Source: Apiotrichum sp. Y4204 (taxonomy: Eukaryota > Basidiomycota > Tremellomycetes > Trichosporonales > Trichosporonaceae). Taken from it: a stretch of DNA of 64,000 nucleotides. The stretch covers positions 186,001 to 250,000 of the forward strand of contig JAMYHL010000019.1 of NCBI GenBank assembly GCA_025531455.1, written 5' to 3'. The notes under the pieces were generated by a model. That model saw only the letters and a list, made by a program, of their open reading frames with translations, ran no database searches and was not told the origin of the DNA. Below, one piece after another: positions 23,415 to 34,223 of the stretch (positions are counted from its first letter, which is position 1; each line of letters opens with the position of its first letter). The position numbers and the translations under genes are program-made.

Positions 23415-26400
23415 ATGTCCATGCTCGACGACTGTAAGTAATTGAAGGCTGCTTGGAGGAGTATTACTGACCTGCAGTCGTCGAGCACGCCGGCGGTCCC
23501 TCCGGCTCCGGATACGCCGGGGTCGGCGACGTGTCGGGCACGCTCGCCGGAGTCGAATATGAAGGCTTCGAACCCGACCAGCCGGGGAGCGAGGAAGTGT
23601 CTGGGCTGGTCCGAGCGGTAGGAGACACTTGAACGTAGCTGTTCCGCTGACACGCCCAGTTGGAGACCGGATTCGTGCCGTCATCTCGTCTTTCGGCGGC
23701 GCTGCCCCCATTGTTCTCACTTACTGTTGTGCAATACCAGCCACCATCGGACATTCTGGCGCTCGTTTCATCCAACAACGTTCTCTTTCTCGCGACACAT
23801 TCATTGACAATTGTGATTATCGATCTCAACAATACCCAGGATCTCGTGACTGTCGACCTCCCGCGTCCAGCGCACGACAAGAACCAACCGGGCGCACGTG
23901 AGGTGACTATCCGTGGGCTGTACGCCGACCCGACCGCCCGGCATTTGATCGTCGTCACGAGTACGGGCGATGCATTTTACCTCCCAATTGCGATAGGAAA
24001 CCCGATAGCTCAGTCGAAGCGCCCGCGCCCTCTGCGACTCAAGCAGAACATCACAGCCGTGGCGTGGTCTCCGCTCGCTGGAGCTGACGATGGGACCAAG
24101 AGTGAGACACCTACGGCCGAGGTCTTGCTCGGTTCCTCGTCAGGAAACATTCTTTCCCTGCCCCTTCCCCCGACAGATGACATTTTCAAGGTCAACCTCC
24201 CGATGGGCAAGCAAGTGGAGCGCGAACTACAGACCGTGTACACATTGCCGGAATCCGAACCGGTTCTCGGCCTCGCGATGGGCTTCTGGGGCAAGAAGGA
24301 GAAGCGAGCTTGGGTCGTGATATCCACCAAGGACCGGATTTTCGAAGTGCAGGGCACGGTAACAACGACCTCCCTTGGTGGCAAAGGCGGGGGATGGGCA
24401 GAGGAAGTGTTCAAGCCCGTCCGCGAGGGAGCTCCCAAGCTTCTGGAACTGCCTGGCAATCCCCCCTCCTCGGAGTTGCGCGTCTACAGCTCGGCGTCAG
24501 GTACACCGTCGTCGATTGCCTGGGAGACAGCACAGGGGTTGTATCACTCGCCGCTGTCTGCCAAGGCCACCACGGAAATCCTCTACAAGCCAGCGCTGCT
24601 ACCCTACCCACCGGCTCCGGAGGTCGATTCACCAGGTTTCAACCGCTCTGGTGCGCAGTCATCCACTTCCCCGCCCTTCCCTCTTTCCATGGTCATCACA
24701 CAATGGCACTGGCTGTTCCTCTACTCTGATCGTGTGGTTGCCGTTGCGCGAGAAAGCGACAAAGTGGTCTGGGATGAGCCTCTTCCTCTGGTGGGTCAAG
24801 CGAAGCGACGAACCGCTAACGTGTTAGGCACAAGGCGAGAAGGCGCTAGGTCTCACGTCCGACCCCGTATCGCAGACATATTGGGTGTACACGCAGAACT
24901 ACATCCTTGAGGTAGTTGTCAAGAACGAGGACCGCGACGTTTGGCGTGCCAAGCTGGAGAAAGGCGCATTCTCTGACGCGCTTGCCTTTGCGACGACTCC
25001 AGTCCAGCGCGATATTATACATGCTCGCCAAGGTGACGCATTGTTCAACGAGGGCAAATACATGCTGGCGGCAAGATCATATGCCGAGTCAACCAAGAGC
25101 TTCGAATACGTCACGCTTCGCTTCATGGATGCCGACGAACGCGATGCCCTGAGAGCGTACCTACTTAGCCGTCTGGACAAGCTTGACAAGAAGGACCTCA
25201 CTCAGCGCATGATGATCGCAACATGGCTTCTTGAGATCTATCTCAGCAAGTGCAACACGTTGGAGGATCTTATTGCCGCCGAATCTGCTACCACCGATGT
25301 CCAGAATCTTACCATGGAACGGGAGATGGTTGAAGACGACCTCAAGACCTTTATGAAGGACTACAGGTCCAACTTGGATCCGAGTGTCGTCTACGAGCTC
25401 ATCCTGGGTCATGGTCGAACGGACCTGTACATCTACGCCGCCGAGCTCAACAAGGACCATGCCAAGGTTGTTGAGCATTGGGTCACGGAGGAGCAATGGG
25501 CCAAAGCGATTGAGGTCCTCAGCCGGCAGGACTCTGTCGAGCTGTACTACCGCTTCGCGACGTTACTTATGAGGAATGCGCCAAAGGCGACTGTCGACGC
25601 CTGGATGCGGCAGCCCGCTCTCGTCCCTCGCCGGCTTATCCCAGCGCTCCTTCAGCAGAAGTCGGAACCGCTGGCTACCAACCAGGCTGTTAGGTATCTG
25701 GAACACGTAATCCAGAGGCTAGGATCGACAGACTCGACCATCTATAACCTTCTCCTGACTCTGTATGCCTCTGACAAGGCTTCGGATGATGGGCCACTTC
25801 TTCGATTCCTCTCGTCTTGTCCTGATGATCCCATCACGGAGAAGCCGTACTACGATCTCGACTACGCTCTCCGCTTGTGCAAAACACATGGCCGGATTCA
25901 ACCCTGTGTGCACATCTACTCTCGCATGGGTCTGTACGAATCCAGTGTCGATCTCGCGCTGGAGAAGGGCGACCTGGAGCTGGCTAAGATTAACGCCGAC
26001 AAGCCGGAGGACGACGATGTGCTTCGTCGGAAGCTGTGGCTTAAGATCGCCAAATACGTTGTGCAGGAGAAGGGTGACATCAAGAGCGCGATGAAGTTCC
26101 TCGAGTCTACGGATCTGGTCAAGATTGAAGACATTCTGCCATTCTTCCCAGACTTTGTTGTCATCGATGACTTCAAGACGGAGATCTGCAATGCGCTCGA
26201 AGATTACTCGGCGCGTATCGACGACCTCAAGCTCGAGATGGCGGAGGCCACCCGTTCAGCCGAATCCATCAAGCGCGACATTGAGGCACTTGCAACGCGC
26301 TTTGTGGCTGTGGAGCAGAGTGACAAGTGCTGGCACTGTGGTGGGGGAATCACCAGTCGTCAATTCTACGTTTTCCCCTGCCAGCATGCCTTCCATGCGG

Positions 26401-26927
26401 ATTGTCTTGTCACACTTGTGAGTCTTCCTGTCACCTTACATTGGACCCCAAACGTGATTGAGACTGACAGACAGGCAACCGAGTATCTTCCGGCACCATC
26501 ACTTCGTCGTCTTCTGCACATGCAGAACGAGCTACTGTCGCACTCCTCGGAATCTGGATCCCGAACCCTTCTTTCCTCTCACTTCCAACCGGGAACTCCG
26601 AAGCGGACGGACACCGCACCTTCGGCGACCGACTTTCTGCGGGTTGTTCCAGGACGCCAGACACTCGTTGCTGCTGGAGATCGGCTACGCGAACTCATCG
26701 TACCGGATGCCCTCGCCCAGGCCGTGTCGGTTGTTGGCGCGGGCGTGGGTGTTGGTGGCGGGCGAAAGAAGAGGCGTGATCCCGGGGACGAGGCGCGTCT
26801 CGAGGTTGTGCGCAAGGAGCTGGATGAGCTCATTGCCGCGGTTTGCCCTCTATGTGAGGGCTCCGTCGCGGCCGTCGATAAGCCGTTCATCCGCGGCGAC
26901 GAGGATGTGTCGGACTGGGCGGTGTAA
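23415..26927 (+). CDS. VPS18: VPS18/Pep3, HOPS/CORVET core subunit
   Basis: Five exons: 23415-23433, 23478-23617, 23660-24790, 24828-26417 and 26475-26927, encoding 1,110 residues. The N-terminal part (about 50-430) is a predicted beta-propeller (Pep3/Vps18 domain, ending near TYWVYTQNYILEV). An alpha-solenoid with clathrin-heavy-chain-type repeats follows (about 600-860). Then a coiled coil (YSARIDDLKLEMAEATRSAE) leads into a C-terminal RING-H2: CWHCGG at about 931, PCQHAFHADC, then CPLC at about 1084. From family knowledge, it is the shared class C core that tethers endosomes and vacuoles and docks Vps33/Vps16. About 130 residues separate the HADC and CPLC parts of the RING; a shorter spacer also exists in animal Vps18. 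Exon 1 is only 19 nt. The tail is WAV. Confidence 0.96.
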
Positions 26928-27442
26928 TTCAGCTCTTGAGAAGGGGCTGACTAATCTGGAAAGGAGGCCGATGTGTACAATAGAGGTTATGTTTACATTT
27001 TACGCTAAGCTTGAGCAGTGCGGGGCCCGATGTGTCCGACGGTCCTTAGGCCAAAAGAAGAACGTCGCGCATCCATGTGCAGTTGAGACTGTTGATGGCG
27101 CCGGTCAGTCGTGAGCCGCGGAACTCGACCGTTGGCCGATGGCCGATGAGGTCATGACATTGTTTGGTTCCGAGCATGACTCGGTCTTCAACCATACGGT
27201 TAGATTCAGCCGGGGCTATATTCAGCACAGTGAAGTATGCGCGTGACGGAGCTTGGAGCCGCCCGCCCAAGACCACACCCACAAGACGGAGTCGCGGACG
27301 TCCGAAAATCGAAAAGAGTTCATGTCAGTGCATCTTTGCATCTCCGTTCTGCCCACGATCTCCACTCACTTGTCTGACAACCCCGAGAATATAAACGCTC
27401 CGCTCAGGTGGTGTCGGGGCTTCATCACCATGACCTGCAGTA
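26928..27442. other. Intergenic between VPS18 and the second MFS gene
   Basis: 515 bp holding the VPS18 3' end and the promoter of the downstream transporter. I see nothing else supportable in it. Confidence 0.6.
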
Positions 27443-29239
27443 ATGGCCGACAGAGATATCGAACTTCAAACACACCCAACAGCCCCTCACGGTTCCGGAA
27501 CAGTCTACTATGAAGGGGATGCGAAAGACAAGACGGAGACTGTGGAAGACGTCAAGGATACCGAGGGCGCAGACGTCGTCGTGCGCACCGGCGTTACTGA
27601 CAACGCGTCCATTCCTGAGGAGAAGCCGTATTCCTCGTTTACCGAGGTGCAGAAATGGATGATTGTCTGCCTGGCAGCCATTGGAGCTATCTGCTCGTAC
27701 GTTTCATGACTCGTGAAGTTCCGAAATCTTGCTAACGCCAGCCCTATCTCGAGCAACATATACGCACCGGCGATCCCGACGCTTGCAGACGCGTTCGGCG
27801 TCTCCCTCGACAAGATCAACCTGACAGTGACGGTGTACCTGTACGTGCCGACCGGCCCACCAAAGCCAGACTGACCCCAGGATCTTCCAGGCTCTGACTC
27901 CCGCATTCTGGGGCGCCGCGGCAGACGCGTACGGCCGGCGACCAATATACATCGCGACGATAGCGATCTTCACCCTGGGTAGCCTGGGCACGGCGCTGTG
28001 CCCGACAGCAGACTACTGGCTTCTCATGCTGATGCGCATCGTGCAGAGCAGCGGCGCAAGCGCGACCATTGCCGTCGGATCGGGGATCACGGCCGACGTC
28101 GCGCGCCCGAAAGAGAGGGGTAAGTACGTCGGCGTGCTTCACGCCACGTCGACGTTCGGACCTGCCCTCGGGCCACTCCTCGGCGGCGTCCTAGCCGGCC
28201 AGGGGTGGCGGAGCGTGTTCTGGTTCCAGGTCGCGCTTGGCGGGGTGATTCTGGCGGCTGTGCTATTGTAAGCTTTCAGTAGGATAATTAAGACACGACG
28301 CTGATGACCAGCTTTCTGCCGGAGACGCTGCGAAGTCTTGTTGGAGACGGATCGCGTACGCCGCCGGTATTCAACCGCACTCCTGGCGCGTGTCTTCGAC
28401 ACCGGAAGATGCCACCAGTCGACTCCGATGAGGCGCCTCTACCGCCTGTCAAGGTATGTCGCTAGCTGAAGAAGACGACTTACGCCAGTACTCGCCGCTG
28501 GTATCGTTCCGGCTGCTCCTGCAGCCCGACCTTGCGCTCATGCTCCTCTGGGCGTCGCTGTACTATGCGCTAGTGTACGGAGTCCTGTGAGTCGCATCCC
28601 TTATCCTGCTAACGAGCAGCATGATCTTCTCCACGCTGCTCGACACGATATACCACTACAAGCCCGCGGTCATCGGGGCGTGCTACCTCGCCAATGGCAT
28701 CGGTACGGCGATCGCGGGAATCGGCACCGGGCGCCTTCTGGACATGCTCTACGCGCGCGAAGTCGCACGGCGAGGCCACGATCACCGAGAGGGCACCGGG
28801 TTCCGGCTCGAGTACGTCCGTCTCGTGCTCCTCGCCCCGCAGGCGGCCCTCCTTGTCTGTTCGGCGATTATCCTCGGCTGGACGATGCGGTACCACGTCC
28901 ACATCGCGGTGCCCCTCATAGCCAGCGGCGCTTGCGGCCTCGGCATGGGGTTCCTTACAGCCACAACTGTGTTTGCGCTCGACGTCGCGCCCGGCCAGGG
29001 AAGTGCCGTCACCGCCTCCGTAAGCGACTATGCCAGACTAGGGCTAACAGGAGTTTAACCTTTGCCGCTGTCTCTTTGGCGCGGCGGGCGTCGCGGCCGT
29101 CCAGCCGCTCAATCGCGCGATTGGTGCCGGCTGGCTCTTCGTCCTCCTCGGCGGTATCTGTGTGCTTGCCACCCCACTGCCACTGATAGTGCTGCGGTAC
29201 GGGCCCGTGTGGCGCCGCAAGCGGGAACTCGCGCGGTAG
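27443..29239 (+). CDS. DHA1-type MFS transporter, QDR/Dtr1-like
   Basis: Seven exons: 27443-27696, 27742-27840, 27881-28267, 28312-28453, 28489-28586, 28620-29019 and 29051-29239, encoding 522 residues. An acidic 70-residue N-terminus precedes the first membrane span (WMIVCLAAIGAICS). Motif A is AADAYGRRPIYIAT. Motif C is FGPALGPLLGGVLAG followed by GWRSVFWF, as in yeast Qdr1-3 and Dtr1. Exon 4 carries the FLPET motif that ends the sixth span in this family. The protein closes with a basic tail (YGPVWRRKRELAR). It is an H+-coupled exporter of unknown substrate. Six introns of 31-45 nt interrupt it, and the last (29020-29050) is only 31 nt. It lies on the same strand as VPS18 and is not related closely to the other MFS gene. 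Confidence 0.92.
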
Positions 29240-29571
29240 GGTTGTTCGTGAAGCACATCACCTCGGCAGTGCGGGGTGCTCACAGGCTGCTATCTGTCTG
29301 CTACGGCTGTTGTCTCCTGAAACACCACTCTCCATATAATCACAACATCTACGATCCTGTAATTCTGTATGTATGTTACTCTCATGCCAGTGCTGCATTT
29401 TCCAAGGCGCGAGCCCACTCGTAGCCCACTCGTCAACTGTGTGTTGTTGGCATCTGCCAAAGCCCCGGCTTCAGAGCTGTTTCTCAGACGTCCAAACGCA
29501 AGGGAAACCTCCGTTGGGGTGCATGTTGTTGCAGTATGCATAAATGCGCCAGCAACTGCGCGGCCCAAGGC

Positions 29572-29683
29572 AGCGCGCGGTGCATACGGTGCAAGCAGCG
29601 TCAGCGCCAGCGCGCGAGCCTTGGGGAAGCGCGCGGTGCATACGGTGCAAGCAGCGTCAGCGCCAGCGCGCGAGCCTTGGGGA
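29572..29683. repeat. Perfect tandem duplication, 2 x 56 bp
   Basis: 29572-29627 and 29628-29683 are identical. The unit is GC-rich and contains GTGCATACGGTGCAAGCAGC. It lies about 21 bp past the 3' end of the tRNA-Pro gene. Confidence 0.95.
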
Positions 29684-29693
29684 TCAGAAGAAA

Positions 29694-29700
29694 CAAAAAA
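29694..29700 (-). terminator. Pol III T-run terminator of tRNA-Pro
   Basis: On the minus strand the tRNA 3' end is followed within about 5 nt by a run of T residues (plus-strand A-run at 29694-29700). That is the standard RNA polymerase III stop. Confidence 0.8.
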
Positions 29701-29704
29701 CGTA

Positions 29705-29793
29705 GGCCCTTGCCCGGATTTGAACCGAGGACCGCTCCCAATACTGTTGTGAAACACCCAAAGAGAGCATGATAACGACTACACCACAAGGGC
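29705..29793 (-). tRNA. tRNA-Pro (anticodon UGG) with 16-nt intron
   Basis: The acceptor pairs GCCCTTG (29787-29793) with CAAGGGC (29706-29712), with discriminator C at 29705. The anticodon stem CTCTC/GGGAG (one G-U pair) encloses loop TTTGGGT with anticodon TGG at 34-36. A 16-nt intron (29741-29756) sits at the canonical place after base 37. The T arm is CTCGG-TTCAAAT-CCGGG. All cloverleaf parts are present. Confidence 0.95.
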
Positions 29794-29923
29794 TCGACAA
29801 TTTTTCCAAATTCCTTATCTGGGTGATCAGAGCCCCAAGGTCCTCGACTGTTTTCTCTGCCCATTGCCTTCCTCTCATTGCCCTCCACTCTCATCTCAGA
29901 TTTCGAAACACCCAATCCACGAC

Positions 29924-30832
29924 ATGGCATCGAGCAGCACCACCTCGTCCGCAAGCGCGGGCCGCAAAGCCGACTTCCGCGTCGAGCCGGACGCGCCCCT
30001 CTTCGTGGCCAGTGCGGTCTTGGGGACCGGTGGGTACTGAGCTTTCTGTATCCGCACTAACGACAGCGGCTCTGGGTGGCACGGCGGGCGCAGTGTTGGG
30101 CGTCATGCAGCGCGCCTCGCCGATCGCGTACGCTGCCTCGACAGCGATCAACAGCGGTGTAGCAGGTCTCGCGTTCTTCGGCATGCGGGAGTATCTCGTC
30201 TCACCTGTGCTTGTCGGTCTGCGCGCGACCGAGGGGCACGCGGCGCGGGCAGACTCACCGACGGGCGAGATACAGAAGCCGACAGTAGGCCAGATCCGCA
30301 CACAGCGCCTGCTCGACTCGGCGATCGCGGGCGCGCTGGCGGGCGGCGCCGTTAGTGCCGGCATGCGTGAGTGACGCTTAAATTGTGTTTGTTGACGGCA
30401 GGCGGACCGCGCACGTTTATTCCCGCCGCGTTTACGAGTGCTCTCCTCACGACGGCGGCCCAGTTCGGCGTAAATGAGGTGCGCGTCGTGCGGCTCAAGC
30501 TGCTTGCACGGCGAGTGCGGGAAGCGGAGGCGCCAAGGGACGCTGTGTCGGATGCGCAGGGCGAGGAGCTGCCTCCCGTTCCGGGGCTGTCTGAGGCGCT
30601 GGACGACCGCATCAAGGCGCCGGACGCGCGGCGCGGCGACTCGCCGCTCACGCAGCGCGCGCTGGACGCGCTTTCGCGCGTTCTACCAATCCGCAAAATC
30701 ACCGACGACGAATACATTGCCACGATGGAGAAGCGGCAGCGCGAGATTGAGAAGCGACTCACCGAGATTGACGCCGAACAGGCGGCCATGTTTGAACGGT
30801 CGCAGCAGTTTGAGAAGCAGGGGAGTGCATAG
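29924..30832 (+). CDS. Putative Tim17-family-like mitochondrial membrane protein
   Basis: Three exons: 29924-30029, 30067-30366 and 30402-30832, encoding 278 residues. A short Ser/Thr-rich start is followed by three or four Gly/Ala-rich hydrophobic segments (VASAVLGTAALGGTAGAVLG, AINSGVAGLAFFGMREYLV, SAIAGALAGGAVSAG, AFTSALLTTAAQFGVNEV). GxxxG spacing like this is seen in Tim17/22/23-type proteins. The C-terminal 75 residues form a soluble charged helix (MEKRQREIEKRLTEIDAEQ). The family is inferred from pattern only, and TIMMDC1-like complex I assembly proteins are one candidate. Introns are 37 and 35 nt. The ATG lies 131 bp from the divergent tRNA-Pro gene. Confidence 0.7.
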
Positions 30833-30962
30833 ATGCTGGTCACAGCTATAAACGAAACCATCATTCACATGACACCAATTGCTTCGCACGCTTGCTTCCT
30901 CATCCTGCTCATAGGTCATCACCATACATACACCGTTCTCCAACTCATACGTCATGCACGAT

Positions 30963-32494
30963 CTACTCCATGAGAGTATCAGGAATACGATCCATGGGAC
31001 GACCGCGGCTCCTAGACCGAGCAGAGAGGCCCTGCCTGCCAGTGACAAACTCGTCGAAGCGGGCCTCATCTGTGATGTCAGTGAGATCCGGGGCTCTGGA
31101 AGCGATCCCTCGAGGCGCAGGTGAGAGCGATCAGACGAGTCAGAGGCGGTCAGACGCAGAATAGCACGTTGCTGTCTTCGAATCCACTTCCCGCGCATCA
31201 ATCCACTTACATGCAGGATGCCAGCGCGACAGCGCGGGTCGGTTCTCAATAATGTCGCCAAGGGCCCACTGGATGCGCGCCTTATCTATGGCCTGGCTGT
31301 CAGCAGATCACCTAAATTCATACCCACAGGAGTAGTTTCGTTATCCGGGCAGATAACATAGAAGTCGCCCTCAATGAGCACCTTCTCAAACATGTATTCG
31401 ACCGTCTGCTCCGGCGTCCAGGCGCCGATGGGTTTGGGCCGGCCATCGTTGGCGCCCGACATGCCGGTGAAGACCCAGCCGGGACTAGTGTTAGCGAGTG
31501 GTGACGATCACAGATCGCCTGTCGTGTGCACTGTTGCTGCTAGATTGCAGATCTTTCCCCACGGTCTCGTACGAACTCACATGAAGAGATGTGCGGTGCA
31601 CATGCTGTCGGGGATGCTACGCAGCTCGTACGCAACTAGAAGGCGTTAGGAACAATGTCAGACAGTCCACACTAGACGCACGTTGTTCGGTGTAGACCTT
31701 GACGGCGGCCTTGGAGACGTTGTAGCCAGCCCTGCCAGGCGGGGTTGTGATGCCCTGCTTGGAGCCCGTGTTGATGATGACGCCGGCGTTCTCCTGGCGC
31801 GCCATGGCGGGCGCGAACGCCTGCGCAACGTTGATGATGCCGAACATGTTCGTGCCGAGAACGGTGGACCACGCGTTCTGCAGCTCGGTGAGGTCCTGCG
31901 TGAGGGAGAAGGCGGGAGTAGGGCGAGAAAGGCCCGCATTGTTCAGCAGGAGGTGCACTTCGCCGAACTGGTCGAGCACCTTTTCGCGCATGGCGACGAC
32001 TTCCTTTATCTGCGAGACGTCACACTTTATGGGGACGACCTCGCCCGCATTCTCGACGGCCTTGACTTGGCGTACGGCGTCTTCTAGCGGGGCAACGTCG
32101 ACGAGCACGACGGAGACGCCCTCCCTCGCCATGTGCTTCGCGGCCGCGAGACCGATGCCGGAGCTGGGTGTCAGTGGTCGTCTTGCATGGATGTAGTGAT
32201 AAGACGCCTCCGGTGAGTCCAGCGATGACCAAAGCATCGTGTCAACACCAGCGCCCGTTACCGAGGTCATCTCGGTGACAACAAATGACTAGGCGTCATG
32301 ATCACTGCTGGCATAGGATGACGATGTGATGCAATGCGGCCACAAGACCAGTGATGTTACGACGACGACACGACGGACGACGAGGTACGACGCCGCGCGA
32401 CACTTCACGCGACACCCATCACTCACGCAGCACCAGTGACGACGGCGACGGCGCCGGGATGAAGGATCGTGGACTCGAGGTGAGGCTGTTCCAT
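30963..32494 (-). CDS. Short-chain dehydrogenase/reductase (classical SDR)
   Basis: Six exons on the minus strand: 32427-32494, 31682-32163, 31581-31635, 31324-31484, 31211-31285 and 30963-31069, encoding 315 residues. The cofactor motif is TGAASGIG, split by intron 1 between the two Ala codons. The structural NNAG, and the catalytic Ser and YNVSK (INTGSKQG then GRAGYNVSK), are all present. Asp at the end of beta-2 (VLVDVAPLED) favours NAD over NADP by the usual rule for this fold. The substrate is unknown. Intron 1 is 263 nt and the last intron 141 nt, long for this window, while two others are 38 and 46 nt. It converges with the Tim17-like gene. Confidence 0.92.
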
Positions 32495-34223
32495 GGTGGT
32501 TGTGGTGGTGTTGACGTGGTCAGACGACAAAGATGTGATGCAGCTAATCGCGACGGACGGGGTTGAGGCGTTATCAATTGCGCGGCTGGGATGTGGGATT
32601 CACTTTCCGAGACCGCTGGCTGCTTGACTGAGTCTGTTGTGGCGGGACCTCCGTGTCACGATAAATCTGGCTATCTACACCGGAGTGGTATAAGCGTCTG
32701 CACTTGCACAGCTGCACTCAAGCGAGCTCGTACGGCTCGCAAGACCAGACGCGGCGACGTCATGCTGCATGCCACCGCACCTCGGCTGGGGCCCAACCAT
32801 GCCAGTGGCTGATCAGCGCGAGCTGATTGGGTAGCTACGATAACGCCATCTCCCGCGTATCTCTCGGGAAACGTGGCTGTTCCCCCGCTGATACTGCCAA
32901 CTGCTCATGGATCATGGAGAAGTCTGTATATGGCATGCGATAGAATCAACAACGATGAAATGATAACCAATGGCGACTGGCAAGTTGCGCGAAATACATG
33001 TACAATAGTAGTGTCCAGAGGGAAAAACCGCGCTCAGCTCTTTTCGCAGCTAGCAGCTAGCTGGAGGCACGCCACTGTGCTGGATTGAGCGGGGACAGTC
33101 TTCCTTTCCATTGTTAGCTGCGTGTTTATGAGCTGCGGGGCAAATCTGTCAAGGGCGTCGACCATCCTCACCTCGGGCCTCTATATCTCAACACCAACAG
33201 CAGCACAGCTTGGGGCGACAAGTCAGTCTGACTGGATCGACTGGACTGATCGGGGAAAGTCAGATCGACAGGAACCATCTCGTCCGCTTCTGCTTCTCAC
33301 CCCACGGAACAACAACCCCCCAGGTATGGATCTACTGATTGGGCTGGTCGCGGCGTTCTGCAACATGCACGGCCCCGTCTGCTAGCTAGCGCTAGCTGGG
33401 TGGGTTTGTTGCTTCCAATCGCGGATCAAGACCGATGCAGAACAACGCGCGCGTGCGCCGCAGCGATCGCGGTGCCGATCAATTGTCAGGGATCCATCGG
33501 ATCGGAAGCAGGGAACAATGCGCAGCGTATGAGGATGGAGAGATGCGCAGTATTTTCAGACGGCCCGCAGAGCCCGCAGCTCGCACCGCCCGCATCTGTG
33601 CCCACCGATGATCCGATGATCCGATGCGCGATGATCGATGGTACATATGCTGTGTTGCTGCGTGTCCGTGTGTATTGTGCACTGTGTACTTGTGTACTCA
33701 ATGCTAGCGATCTATAGACAATTGCGGGCGCAGATCTGATGGTAGACGGGAACAACATGTTAGAATGCTCGAGGCTCCAAGATCCACGAGTCCTTTCACA
33801 TACTCCGTCTTGACGTGCTTGACAATTCCCTTCCCGCCCCGTCTGATTCACGCTCATATGGACGCCGATTCCCATAATCTAACCCAAAACTCCCATTGCA
33901 TTCATTGGTCTCGTACCGCACTATTCATGAAAGCGGAGATTCTATGCGCTCGTGATGGGGAGAAGAGGGGATGGATGGGGCGACAAGGCATCAAAAGTGA
34001 AAAATGCAAAGCCGGTGAGATGGGTATACTGAACGTCGTGGAAGAGCGCGGGGGTAGCGAGAACCAAGGAAACAACGATTACGAGGTAGTGCAAAAAGGC
34101 TAGCGCCAAAAGGACAGCAACAGACGATGTAGAATATGACGGGGGCGAGCTGCAGTCGCCAGTTACGATTGGGTGGTGTAGCGGAGGGGTATATGGGTTG
34201 TAGGGAGATTGTGGACCAGCCTA
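32495..34223. other. Intergenic, about 1.7 kb
   Basis: Promoter side of the dehydrogenase gene and 3' side of the CK1 gene. No gene is supported. I note palindrome-rich TAGCTAGCGCTAGCTGG near 33383-33399 and a short ATGATCCG-type repeat at 33603-33640. Open frames are short and overlapping. Confidence 0.5.

Larger units (their letters stand above)
29240..29704. other. Intergenic between MFS gene and tRNA-Pro
   Basis: Non-coding, with a perfect 56-bp tandem duplication at its right end (29572-29683) and an A-run (29694-29700) that acts as the tRNA terminator on the other strand. Nothing else is recognised. Confidence 0.6.

Noticed and set aside
20888..32494. Two MFS transporters plus a dehydrogenase as a possible secondary-metabolite cluster
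   Set aside because: They are separated by housekeeping VPS18, a tRNA and a Tim17-like gene. There is no backbone enzyme, so ordinary gene order is more likely.
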